Part shown: piece by piece, positions 1-9,896 of the stretch
Layout: each line of letters starts with the position of its first letter
Numbering within the stretch: position 1 is the first letter of the stretch
From: an uncultured Clostridia bacterium
GTDB taxonomy: Bacteria > Bacillota > Clostridia > Oscillospirales > Ruminococcaceae
NCBI GenBank assembly: GCA_946056455.1
Contig: CAMGJS010000020.1
Location: 1-10,105, forward strand
Reading direction: 5' to 3'
Length of the DNA stretch: 10,105 nt
Position numbers and translations under genes: made by a program
Notes under the pieces: model-generated
What the model saw: only the letters and a program-made list of their open reading frames with translations
What the model was told of the DNA's origin: nothing
Database searches by the model: none

Positions 1-15
1 AAACCCTTTACTGTA

Positions 16-55
16 AAAAAACACCGACTTCCTTTTTTGGAAGTCGGTGTTTTTT
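16..55 (-). terminator. Strong intrinsic terminator ending the PTS/alpha-glucosidase operon
   Basis: Perfect inverted repeat: a 12-bp core ACACCGACTTCC (21-32) pairs with GGAAGTCGGTGT (39-50) around a six-T loop. Flanking A and T runs (16-20 and 51-55) extend the stem to 17 bp. On the minus strand the stem is followed by a U-rich tract, and the stop codon of the GH31 gene is only a few bases upstream, so it fits as the operon terminator. The A/T symmetry means it could also stop transcription arriving from the left on the plus strand. Confidence 0.93.
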
Positions 56-62
56 CGGGAAA

Positions 63-2048
63 CTATTTCCCTATTACCCTTATATTTTCATTTAAGTTGA
101 TAGCTGTTGAGTATCCGTCGTCGTCATAAAGCTCGTATGTTGCATTGTCGTATCCTATCAGCTTTATCCACGACGCGTCAAGCTTTGAGGTGTTTTCGGC
201 ACTGTCGCCTATGGGGATAGCCTTGCCCTTGCGGATAAAGAACACAAGCTCGTTAAGCTCCGCCCTGACATAATGGTGACCTTTTTGAAGCGTTTCTGTT
301 TCATAGTCGGAAAGACTTCTCATTCTCACCATTTTCATCTCTTCGGGCAGATAAACATATCTTCCCCTTGCGTTCTGCTTATATATTGGAGCAATCATTA
401 TTTCATTTCCGAGAAAGAGCTGGTCCTCTACATTTCTTGCGTCCTCGTCATCGCGATAATCGAATGAAATAGGATAGAACATCATCTCGTCTTTAAGGAC
501 AGCCTTCATATATTCGCTGTAAATATAGGGGATAAGACCGTATCTTATCTCTATGATATTCTTGCAGTCGGAGCAGTTGTCAAAGCGGTAAAGCTCCTGC
601 TCTCTGGTGCCTAATGCCGAATGATTTCTCATAAGCGGAGTGAACACCGAAAGCTGTAACCAGCGGAGCATAAGGTCCTCCGTAGCGTCGGCATTAAATC
701 CGCCCGTGTCCGCGCCTGTATAGAGAAAGCCTGCCATATTGAGCGACGGCATAAGCTGTAAATTCATCAGAATGTGCGACCACCACGATTTATTGTCGCC
801 CTGCCATATTCCGCCGTAACGGTGCGAGCCGATATATGATGAGCGTGAAAACATAAGTATTCTCTTATCGGGAGAAATTCTACCGAAAGCCTCTCCTGCT
901 GACCTCATCATATTGTAGCCGTAAAGGTTATGCACTTTTCTGTGCGGAACTTTTTTGCCGTCTATATCGTGATAAAACTTGTCATAGTCGCCGATGTTGT
1001 TGCTGATACCCTCCACAAGCCCCGTGAACTCAAAGAATTCGTCAATGCCCATATTCTGTTCTGAAAGCTCGTTGACGCGTTTCATAACGCTCTCTAATCT
1101 GTCCTCGCAGTAGAATATTGCAGGCTCGTTCATATCGTTCCAGAAGCCCTCTACGCCCTTGTCAATAAGAAAAGCATATTTATCGCCGAACCATTCTCTT
1201 GTTCCGGCTTTGAGAAAATCGGGGAAGTGTACTTTTCCCGGCCATACCGCGCCGACAAAGTCCTTTCCGTTTTCGTCCTTGCAAAAGAAGTTGTTTTTTA
1301 CTCCCTCTTCATAAACGGAGTAGCCGTCCTCAATCTTTACTCCTGCGTCGATAATCGGAACAAGATGGATACCGTCTGCCTTTAAATCTGCGACAAGCTT
1401 TTCAAAATCGGGAAAGGTTTCTTCGTTTATCGTGAAGTCCTTGAAACGCTCCATATAATCTATGTCAAGATAAATGCTGTCAAGGGGGATGCCTCTTTTT
1501 TTGTATTCAGAAGCGACGGTGCGTATATCTTCTTCGGACTTATAGCCCCACCTGCTCTGTCCAAAGCCGAACGCCCATTTTGGAGCGACATAGCTTTGTC
1601 CTATCATCTTACGAAACTGCTTAACAATGTCCTTTTCGCTTTCGCCCGATATTATGTAGACGCAGATATTGCCGTCCTCGGCTGTTACGGTCATTGTGTC
1701 GCGGTGAGTAAAGCCTATGTCATAGTCAATTATCCCTGCGTAGTCAAAGAACGCACCGAAAAGCCTTTTGCCCGAAACGATAAAGAAATTGTGCGCGCCG
1801 TAAAGGGATGTTGTGTCCTCCTGGTGATTAGGGTTGTCGCTGTTGCAGGCTCTGTACTTCCAACCGCGCTTGTTTATTCCCCTTACCTGCTCGCCCAAGC
1901 CGTAGACAATATCCTCTTCATCGAGCATAAGGGTGAACTTTGTGTTGTTTTCATTTTTAAAATAGGGGAGCGTACCCTCTGAAACGGGCAGATTTTCACA
2001 AACTGCATAGGTTTCAACAGGGTCCCCGAAGATAAATTTTTCTATCAT
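63..2048 (-). CDS. GH31-family alpha-glucosidase, cytoplasmic (isomaltase-like)
   Basis: A 661-residue glycoside hydrolase of family 31, a retaining alpha-glucosidase that removes non-reducing-end glucose. The catalytic nucleophile is D305 in WNDMNEP (303-309) and the general acid/base is D418 in WQGDN (415-419). Other substrate-pocket motifs are LDIDYM (194-199), FSRSSYIGSHR (400-410), GADTGGF (445-451) and MRNHS (473-477). Residues 1-150 form the N-terminal beta-sandwich, about 155-510 the (beta/alpha)8 barrel, and the rest the C-terminal beta domains. There is no signal peptide or membrane segment, so it acts in the cytoplasm. Length matches the compact GH31 enzymes of gut Clostridia. In SRWGY (165-169), W167 occupies the position that is Trp in human isomaltase and Tyr in maltase-glucoamylase, which hints at alpha-1,6 preference. 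Start: ATG with AAGGAGAG (2055-2062) overlapping the ptsI stop codon. It is the last gene of the operon. The exact substrate is inferred. Confidence 0.95.
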   Translation of the reverse strand: MIEKFIFGDPVETYAVCENLPVSEGTLPYFKNENNTKFTLMLDEEDIVYGLGEQVRGINKRGWKYRACNSDNPNHQEDTTSLYGAHNFFIVSGKRLFGAFFDYAGIIDYDIGFTHRDTMTVTAEDGNICVYIISGESEKDIVKQFRKMIGQSYVAPKWAFGFGQSRWGYKSEEDIRTVASEYKKRGIPLDSIYLDIDYMERFKDFTINEETFPDFEKLVADLKADGIHLVPIIDAGVKIEDGYSVYEEGVKNNFFCKDENGKDFVGAVWPGKVHFPDFLKAGTREWFGDKYAFLIDKGVEGFWNDMNEPAIFYCEDRLESVMKRVNELSEQNMGIDEFFEFTGLVEGISNNIGDYDKFYHDIDGKKVPHRKVHNLYGYNMMRSAGEAFGRISPDKRILMFSRSSYIGSHRYGGIWQGDNKSWWSHILMNLQLMPSLNMAGFLYTGADTGGFNADATEDLMLRWLQLSVFTPLMRNHSALGTREQELYRFDNCSDCKNIIEIRYGLIPYIYSEYMKAVLKDEMMFYPISFDYRDDEDARNVEDQLFLGNEIMIAPIYKQNARGRYVYLPEEMKMVRMRSLSDYETETLQKGHHYVRAELNELVFFIRKGKAIPIGDSAENTSKLDASWIKLIGYDNATYELYDDDGYSTAINLNENIRVIGK

Positions 2049-2060
2049 AAAATTCTCTCC

Positions 2061-3695
2061 TTATTTTGACAAATCTGTTTTTCTTACAGCGTCACGGACT
2101 TTAAGAACAAATGTGGGAGAAACCGAAAGCTCGTCGATACCCATTCTCAAAAATGTTTCGGTGAGCGTTGTATCAGCCGCAAGCTCTCCGCAAATTCCTA
2201 TCCAGGCGTTGTTTGCGTGAGCATTCTTTGCCGCTATTTCAATGAGCCTTAAAACAGCCTCGTGGTGAGTGTCGCAGAAACGCTCAATGCGAGGGTTCTG
2301 TCTGTCGCAGGCGAGTGTGTACTGAGTAAGGTCGTTTGTGCCCACGCTGAAAAAGTCAACGAGAGGTGCTAACTTATCGCTTATTACCGCCGCCGCGGGA
2401 GTTTCAATCATAATGCCGAGCTCAATGCTGTCGGAGTATTCAATGCCGTCCCTTTTGAGTTCATTTTTTACAGTATCGCAGAGAGCGAGGATTTCCTCAA
2501 CTTCCCACACGCTTGTAATCATCGGGAACATTATTCCGAGCTTGCCGTAAACGGAGGCACGGAAAAGTGCTCTGAGCTGAGTTTTGAAAATTTCGGGGCG
2601 GTCAAGGCAGAGCCTTATTGCCCGAAGTCCGAGAGCGGGATTTTCCTCTTTGTCAAGGTTAAAATAGTCCGCCTGCTTGTCTGCTCCTATGTCAAGCGTT
2701 CTTATTATCACCTTTTTGCCTGCCATACTTTCAAGAACTCTCTTGTATACCTTAAACTGTTCTTCCTCTGTGGGATAATCGCTGTTTTCAAGATACAGAA
2801 ATTCACTTCTGAAAAGACCTATACCGCCTGCGTCGTTCAAAAGAACTGCCCCTATGTTGTCAACGCTTCCGATATTAGCAAAGACATTGATTTTTCTGCC
2901 GTCAAGGGTTACATTCTCCTTGCCTTTGAGCTCTTGCAAAAGAGCTTTCTTTTCTTCGTCGTCCTTTTGCTTTTTCTCATAAAGAGCCTTTGTTTCGTCA
3001 TCGGGCGATACGATAAATTCGCCCGTAAAGCCGTCGGCAATAGCCATATCTCCGTCCTTTATCTCTGAAAGGAACTTGTCCCCCACCCCGATAATTGCGG
3101 GGATATTCATATTTCTTGCAAGAATGGCGGTGTGTGAATTTGACGAGCCGTGAGCAGTTACGAATGCAAGAACCTTTTCTTTGTCAAGAGAAACTGTTTC
3201 GCTGGGAGCAAGGTCGTCGGCGCAGATTATCACCTTTTCGTCCGAAAGAGAGGAACTGCTCTCGTTGTCGCCAAGGCAAGAAATAATTCTGTTTGAAATA
3301 TCCCTCACATCCGCAGACCTTGCCTGCATATAAGCGTCGTCCATTGAGGCGAACATCTCGGCAAAGTTGTCGGCAGTCACCGCAACGGCATATTCGGCGT
3401 TGACGGACTGATTTGTTATCATCTCTTTGATAGCATCGTTGTAGTCGTCATCGTCTATCATCATAATGTGTATTTCAAAAATCTGCGCATTAGCCTCGCC
3501 AACTTCTTTGAGCGCCTTTTCATAGATTTTTTCAAGCTCTGAAACAGCTTTTTTCTTTGCGTTTTCAAGACGCTCTATCTCCCCGTCGGGATCATCGATT
3601 TTTATCCTCTTGACTTCCATATCAGAGCGCTTGAACACCGATATTTTTCCTATTGCGACTGCGCTAAAAACTCCCTTGCCGATATATTTCTCCAT
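2061..3695 (-). CDS. ptsI: PTS Enzyme I (phosphoenolpyruvate-protein phosphotransferase)
   Basis: Cytoplasmic Enzyme I, 544 residues, which takes phosphate from PEP and passes it to HPr. The N-terminal HPr-binding/phosphohistidine region ends with the active-site H188 in SSNSHTAILAR. The C-terminal PEP-binding barrel carries all key residues: R296 (GLFRSEF), R332 (RTLDIGADK), the Mg ligands E431 (ETPAA) and D455 (GTNDLTQY), R465 (DRQNP) and the proton donor C502 (CGELA). Most of these fall at the same numbers as in the E. coli enzyme, and the protein is only slightly shorter than usual. It lies 30 nt downstream of ptsH with an AAGGCGG-type ribosome site, and its stop codon overlaps the ribosome site of the GH31 gene, so the two are probably translationally linked. 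No sign of damage. Confidence 0.98.
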   Translation of the reverse strand: MEKYIGKGVFSAVAIGKISVFKRSDMEVKRIKIDDPDGEIERLENAKKKAVSELEKIYEKALKEVGEANAQIFEIHIMMIDDDDYNDAIKEMITNQSVNAEYAVAVTADNFAEMFASMDDAYMQARSADVRDISNRIISCLGDNESSSSLSDEKVIICADDLAPSETVSLDKEKVLAFVTAHGSSNSHTAILARNMNIPAIIGVGDKFLSEIKDGDMAIADGFTGEFIVSPDDETKALYEKKQKDDEEKKALLQELKGKENVTLDGRKINVFANIGSVDNIGAVLLNDAGGIGLFRSEFLYLENSDYPTEEEQFKVYKRVLESMAGKKVIIRTLDIGADKQADYFNLDKEENPALGLRAIRLCLDRPEIFKTQLRALFRASVYGKLGIMFPMITSVWEVEEILALCDTVKNELKRDGIEYSDSIELGIMIETPAAAVISDKLAPLVDFFSVGTNDLTQYTLACDRQNPRIERFCDTHHEAVLRLIEIAAKNAHANNAWIGICGELAADTTLTETFLRMGIDELSVSPTFVLKVRDAVRKTDLSK

Positions 3696-3725
3696 AAAAA
3701 CACCGCCTTTATTTTTGTTGTAAGA

Positions 3726-3983
3726 TTAAAGGTTAGCCTCCAAGAATTCCTTCATTGCCTTTTCTGCGTTTTCTTCGTCAACGCCCGAAACATTCACGGT
3801 AATGGTATCACCGCATTTTACTCCGAGCCCCATAAGAGCCATAAGCTTTGTAGCTCCCACTGTCTTTTCGCCCTTTGTGATTGTTATTTCGCTGTCAAGC
3901 TCCTTTGCCTTTTTTGCAAGAAGTCCTGCAGGTCTTGCGTGAATTCCGAGTTCGTCCTTGATTGTATATGTGAAAGTTTTCAT
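3726..3983 (-). CDS. ptsH: PTS phosphocarrier protein HPr
   Basis: An 85-residue HPr of normal length that carries phosphate from Enzyme I to the EIIA domain. The active-site loop GIHARPAG (13-20) contains the phosphorylated H15 together with R17 and P18. The oddity is at the regulatory site. The helix that usually reads KSIMGVM, with Ser46 phosphorylated by HPr kinase, here reads TKLMALM, so position 46 is Lys and position 45 is Thr. If that alignment is right, the canonical HPr(Ser-P)/CcpA catabolite-repression signal cannot form on Ser46. Start: ATG with AAAGGAGAG (3991-3999), which overlaps the stop codon of the upstream permease gene. It sits between the permease and ptsI. Confidence 0.98.
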   Translation of the reverse strand: MKTFTYTIKDELGIHARPAGLLAKKAKELDSEITITKGEKTVGATKLMALMGLGVKCGDTITVNVSGVDEENAEKAMKEFLEANL

Positions 3984-3997
3984 TGAATTTCTCTCCT

Positions 3998-7031
<3,034 letters not shown>

Positions 7032-7052
7032 AGCATACTCCTGATTTTAAAA

Positions 7053-7120
7053 ATAAAAAAGACCAACCTTTATACACAGCAAGCTCATAAAAGAACCTGA
7101 ATACAATGCAAAAAGTTGGT
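7053..7120 (-). terminator. Leader terminator controlled by the antiterminator
   Basis: On the minus strand ACCAACTTTT (7120 down to 7111) pairs with AAAGGTTGGT (7071 down to 7062): 10 bp with one G-U pair. It is followed by C and a U tract with one interruption (7061-7051). The loop is long, about 39 nt. The 5' arm shares 7118-7120 with the 3' end of the RAT hairpin, so the two structures exclude each other, as expected for attenuation by the BglG/LicT family. Confidence 0.85.
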
Positions 7121-7143
7121 TATGCCCAAAAAGGTAACACTCC
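7118..7143 (-). promoter_or_regulatory. RAT (ribonucleic antiterminator) hairpin for the BglG/LicT-family protein
   Basis: The 26-nt RNA reads GGAGUGUUACC, five U, GGGCAUAACC. It folds like known RATs: GG/CC at the base, a small internal loop, UGU with AUA, the second internal loop UA opposite GC, then CC/GG closing a U-rich loop. The GG-A-N-UGUUAC start and GGGCA-AACC end resemble the LicT/SacY targets. It overlaps the terminator's 5' arm at 7118-7120. Binding of the antiterminator encoded 86 nt downstream would stabilise it and allow readthrough. Confidence 0.85.
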
Positions 7144-7180
7144 AATAAATGATCACACGGATATTAAATTTTCTGTGTTC

Positions 7181-7209
7181 ATTTTACCTTATCATATCGG
7201 ATTTGTCAA
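7181..7209 (-). promoter_or_regulatory. SigA-type promoter of the PTS operon
   Basis: On the minus strand a perfect -35 TTGACA (7209-7204) is followed by exactly 17 nt and a -10 TAAAAT (7186-7181). Transcription would begin near 7174, giving a leader of about 30 nt before the RAT hairpin. The -35 lies inside a large inverted repeat, so a DNA-binding protein might also act here. Confidence 0.85.
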
Positions 7210-7233
7210 CTGTTTTTAACAGTAGTTGACAAA
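7202..7233. repeat. Inverted repeat over the operon -35 box (possible operator)
   Basis: TTTGTCAACT (7202-7211) and AGTTGACAAA (7224-7233) are perfect 10-bp inverted arms around a 12-nt centre. An alternative inner pairing ACTGTT/AACAGT (7209-7214 with 7218-7223) also exists. The left arm contains the minus-strand -35 TTGACA; the right arm contains the same hexamer on the plus strand, but I see no good -10 at 16-18 nt for it. The position suggests an operator, but no regulator is identified. Confidence 0.6.
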
Positions 7234-7340
7234 CTTCTGCATTTTGCACAATCGATTAAATTGTATTATATCTAATTTACACAATCGGCGTTATGCGTAG
7301 TATTTTCTGTTTTGGGGATATTATTCAATGAAGCGGAAAT
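7234..7340. other. AT-rich spacer without a recognisable gene
   Basis: No convincing reading frame or known RNA seen. The octamer CACAATCG occurs twice in the same direction (7247-7254 and 7280-7287), flanking an AT-rich stretch that contains TATTAT (7264-7269). These could be chance matches or a weak regulatory site; nothing decides between them. Confidence 0.3.
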
Positions 7341-7343
7341 AAA

Positions 7344-7368
7344 AAAAGCACACCAAAGGTGTGCTTTT
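7344..7368. terminator. Bidirectional intrinsic terminator
   Basis: GCACACC (7348-7354) pairs with GGTGTGC (7358-7364) around an AAA loop, and AAAA/TTTT flanks extend the stem to 11 bp. Seven T follow on the minus strand (7347-7341) and TTTTATTTTT (7365-7374) on the plus strand, so it can act in both directions. It sits immediately after the broken methyltransferase-like gene and was probably its terminator. It also insulates the PTS promoter from that gene. Confidence 0.85.
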
Positions 7369-7676
7369 ATTTTTGCAAACTGCAAGTGAAAAAGTAGTTC
7401 GTGTCCCACACAGCACAACGAAAAGGTATCCGCCCCCGCTCCGCATATAACATACTGGATTTTTCCGTTCTGCTCTGCAAATTTTTTGAGGCGCTGTTCT
7501 GTAAACTGTATTCTTGAAAGCGGAATGGGAGCAAAATATTCGTTGAGAAAATAATCGGTCTGTTCCCCTTTTTCAAGAGAAAATTCCGAGCGTATCCACT
7601 CCGAAAGCTCGTCATAATTCTCCTACTATGTCAATAGGGAAGCTGTATTTTGTAAGGATATATTTTCTTTCGCCAT
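7367..7676 (-). pseudogene. Broken remnant of a SAM-dependent methyltransferase-like gene (LCM/PPM1 type)
   Basis: From an ATG at 7676-7674 the minus strand reads MAKENISLQNTASLLT, then two stop codons in tandem (TAG 7628-7626, TAG 7625-7623). It continues in the same frame as ENYDELSEWIRSEF, with NEYFAPIPLSRIQF and KIQYVICGAGADTF further on. The R-x-FxExxLxxFA layout leading into a GAGxDTF glycine motif is that of the SAM-binding region of leucine carboxyl methyltransferase-like enzymes. Just after GADTF the frame breaks near 7419-7424; the next frame continues FRCAVWDTN, as expected in the family. Loss of one copy of a TTTTC repeat would explain this. The rest of the roughly 250-300 residue enzyme is missing before the terminator. 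Family assignment rests on motifs only. The frame from ATG at 7615 in this stretch is not a gene by itself. Confidence 0.6.
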
Positions 7677-7694
7677 TAAACAAAACATTAGTTT

Positions 7695-7722
7695 TTTACA
7701 TTGTTTATAGATATTGTATAAT
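7695..7722 (+). promoter_or_regulatory. SigA-type promoter for the flavoprotein/membrane-protein unit
   Basis: TTTACA (7695-7700), a 16-nt spacer and a perfect TATAAT (7717-7722) precede the plus-strand genes. The predicted start near 7729 gives an AT-rich 5' leader of roughly 115 nt before the ATG at 7845, in which I see no known riboswitch. Confidence 0.65.
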
Positions 7723-7844
7723 ATACCCAAAAAAGCTATATAAAATTCTACATTTTAATTTATGAAAACGATTGATTTTTCCTATACATCATAATAGAAT
7801 TGTACTATGGGCTTTTAAAAAAAATATCGGGAGGATGTTATGCT

Positions 7845-9194
7845 ATGAATATTGCTGTATTCAGCTTTTCACCCAAAAACGAAACAAGTCTTACCTATCA
7901 CTCAATGCTCTATCTTCAGAAAATTTTTAAGGAGGATAATTTTGACATTCGCCTTGTGGGCGGAAAATGCGCTGTCACCGACGAGGACAAAACCGCTCTT
8001 GAAAATGCGGACCTTGTAATGTTCATATCGTCGCTTTTTCATTTCAGCGCGCCTCATCAGATGATGATGTTTCTTGACGACCTTTATGAAAAGTTCGGCG
8101 AAATAATGAAGCAAAAAACCTTTACATTCTACTCAACAAGCGGAAAGATAATGGACATTACCATTCACGGCTATGTTGAAAATTATCTTAAAGCTCACAA
8201 TTTAAAGTATGAGCGTTTTCTGTCGCAGTTTGATTGCAGTATTCTTGAAGATGACGGCAGGGCGGAAATTATCCGCTGGTTCAGCTTTATAAAACAGCAT
8301 ATGTCGGGAGAAGATGTCCGCTTTAAAGACGATAAGTGCAAGGCTGTCGTTGTCGATGTGACGGACGGCTCAAACGAGCGCGTAAACAAGGCAACCGAGG
8401 ACGCTTTGAAGGCTCTCTCTGATAAGGGAGCGAATGTCACAAGAGTAAACCTCAGGGACTATAAAATCCTCGGCTGTAACGCCTGCTACGGCTGTTATAC
8501 TACCTGCGTATGCGTTCTCAACAAAGCTGACGACTGGGTTAAATCCTTTAATGATATTATGGAAGATACCGACATTATTATGACAGTCGGAAAGCTCCAT
8601 TACGGTATGCTGGGACCTATACATAAAGCGTGGCTTGACAGACAGGTACAATTCGGGCGACGACCGTTCTTCCGTGAAAAGATTTTTGATTATCTTCTCG
8701 ACACCGAGGGCTCTACCGCAGAGGATATGAATATGTTTAAAATTCATTGTTCGGCGATGGGCGGTTTTGGCGGAGATGTTCACAGCTGTATCGGAGATAT
8801 AAACGAGCTTGACGAGCATATCCGCACCTCTGTTATAATGTATAACCTTGAAATGCGTCACGACCAGGATTTCTACGGCGTAGGAGTGGATATGAAGTTC
8901 AAGCGACTTGCCGTTGAGATACAGAATATGGCTGTCAAGGACTATGAATACTTCAAGGAAACGGGTGCATACAAGCCTATGGCGATAAACCCGAACATTG
9001 CTCCCGTTTATTCGGGCGAGGATTCCGTAAGGGCGAAAAAGGGCAGACTTATCCCCTATCGTGCGGTGATAAACGACGCCGAAAGCAATATCCCCGATAT
9101 AAACAAGCGCACAAGGCACAACGAGCCTATGCCACAGCTTGAATATACAAAGCAAGAGGGCAAGAAGCTTTCACTTTTCGGAAAAAAGAAATAG
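7845..9194 (+). CDS. Tandem flavodoxin-fold protein, NADPH-dependent FMN reductase / iron-sulfur flavoprotein-like
   Basis: A 449-residue cytoplasmic protein with two flavodoxin-like segments. The first (about 1-155) starts IAVFSFSPKNETSLT and has SLFHFSAPHQMMMFLDDL, the usual place of the flavin-contact loop. The second (about 165-300) starts KAVVVDVTDGSNERV and has GCNACYGCYTTCVC followed by KLHYGMLGPIHKAWLDR. Cysteines 211, 214, 217, 221 and 223 give CX2CX2CX3CXC, which satisfies the CX2CX2CX4-7C motif of archaeal and clostridial iron-sulfur flavoproteins, so a 4Fe-4S cluster plus FMN is possible. The tail (about 310-449) ends in a Lys-rich stretch. A redox role is likely; electron donor and substrate are unknown. 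Start: ATG at 7845 follows GGGAGGA (7829-7835) at 9 nt; an in-frame TTG at 7800 has no such site. The following gene begins 18 nt after the stop codon, implying one operon. Confidence 0.8.
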   Translation: MNIAVFSFSPKNETSLTYHSMLYLQKIFKEDNFDIRLVGGKCAVTDEDKTALENADLVMFISSLFHFSAPHQMMMFLDDLYEKFGEIMKQKTFTFYSTSGKIMDITIHGYVENYLKAHNLKYERFLSQFDCSILEDDGRAEIIRWFSFIKQHMSGEDVRFKDDKCKAVVVDVTDGSNERVNKATEDALKALSDKGANVTRVNLRDYKILGCNACYGCYTTCVCVLNKADDWVKSFNDIMEDTDIIMTVGKLHYGMLGPIHKAWLDRQVQFGRRPFFREKIFDYLLDTEGSTAEDMNMFKIHCSAMGGFGGDVHSCIGDINELDEHIRTSVIMYNLEMRHDQDFYGVGVDMKFKRLAVEIQNMAVKDYEYFKETGAYKPMAINPNIAPVYSGEDSVRAKKGRLIPYRAVINDAESNIPDINKRTRHNEPMPQLEYTKQEGKKLSLFGKKK

Positions 9195-9212
9195 TATGTG
9201 AGGAGAATTGAT

Positions 9213-9896
9213 ATGAATACAATGAAGAAAATGGGACTTATTATGAGCGTGCTTATGGGCTTTACTATGAGCATTATACTTTCGCTTGTGGGAACGCTCG
9301 GCAGCGGACATTTCACAGTTATGGGCTGGTTGAAGTCCTTTGCCATATCGCTTGTTATTTCGCTTATACTGGGCTTTATCATTCCGATGAAAAAGGTTTC
9401 TGATGCCGCCTGCTCAAAAGCGGGAGTATCCGTAAACACGATGAAGGGCAGACTTTTAGGCTCTCTCATCTCGGACCTTATCTACACACCGCTCATCACA
9501 CTTATAATGGTAGCAATAGCTGTTATGGGTGCAACAAAGGCTATTGACGCTCAGATTGCCGAAAAGACAACAGCTCTTGAAGGAATAAGAACAAGTATTT
9601 CTCAGATTGAGGGACAGATAGGCGAGCTTTCGGCAAAGGTTGAAAGCGCGTCGGCGGAAGAAAAGGGCGCCTTAAACGGACAGATTGGCGAACTGAAAGG
9701 AAAGCTCGGTGAGCTGAACGGACAGGCGGAAGGTCTTAACGGAGCTATAAACGGAATGAACGCGGCAAAGCCTCCTTTCCTGCCCGTTTTCATAAAGAGT
9801 CTTATTCTTACATTTATTGTCGGATACATAGCGATATTCATAATTCAGCCGTTGTACCTCGGAGCGCTGATGAAGAAATTCGGATTGACTGAATAG
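9213..9896 (+). CDS. DUF2798-like four-helix membrane protein with an inserted coiled coil
   Basis: A 227-residue integral membrane protein of unknown function. Hydrophobic helices lie at about 8-29, 41-58, 81-105 and 189-213. The first pair (GLIMSVLMGFTMSIILSL, then WLKSFAISLVISLILGFIIP) resembles DUF2798, and the second pair looks like a diverged copy, so this is probably a duplicated two-helix unit. Between helices 3 and 4 is a stretch of about 80 residues rich in G, E, Q, L and I with repeated GQIGEL units (134-139, 156-161), predicted as coiled coil. Positive residues after helix 2 and at both ends place the termini inside and the coil outside the membrane. Start: ATG at 9213, 7 nt after GAGGAG (9200-9205); the in-frame GTG at 9198 lies upstream of that site. 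It is co-transcribed with the flavoprotein gene, which suggests a shared redox or envelope role (inference). No terminator follows it. Confidence 0.8.
   Translation: MNTMKKMGLIMSVLMGFTMSIILSLVGTLGSGHFTVMGWLKSFAISLVISLILGFIIPMKKVSDAACSKAGVSVNTMKGRLLGSLISDLIYTPLITLIMVAIAVMGATKAIDAQIAEKTTALEGIRTSISQIEGQIGELSAKVESASAEEKGALNGQIGELKGKLGELNGQAEGLNGAINGMNAAKPPFLPVFIKSLILTFIVGYIAIFIIQPLYLGALMKKFGLTE

Noticed and set aside
7226..7270. Plus-strand promoter using TTGACA in the right arm of the inverted repeat
   Set aside because: No -10 at 16-18 nt; the nearest TATTAT at 7264 is about 32 nt away, and a terminator follows with no gene between.
7800..7844. In-frame TTG upstream start for the flavoprotein gene, adding 15 residues
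   Set aside because: No ribosome site before it; GGGAGGA is correctly spaced to the ATG at 7845, and the flavodoxin first strand IAVFSF starts there.
8370..9155. Long minus-strand open frame of 261 codons opposite the flavoprotein gene
   Set aside because: Antisense shadow of a well-supported gene; no ribosome site and no recognisable motif.
9198..9212. In-frame GTG start for the membrane protein
   Set aside because: It lies before the GAGGAG site at 9200-9205, which serves the ATG at 9213.
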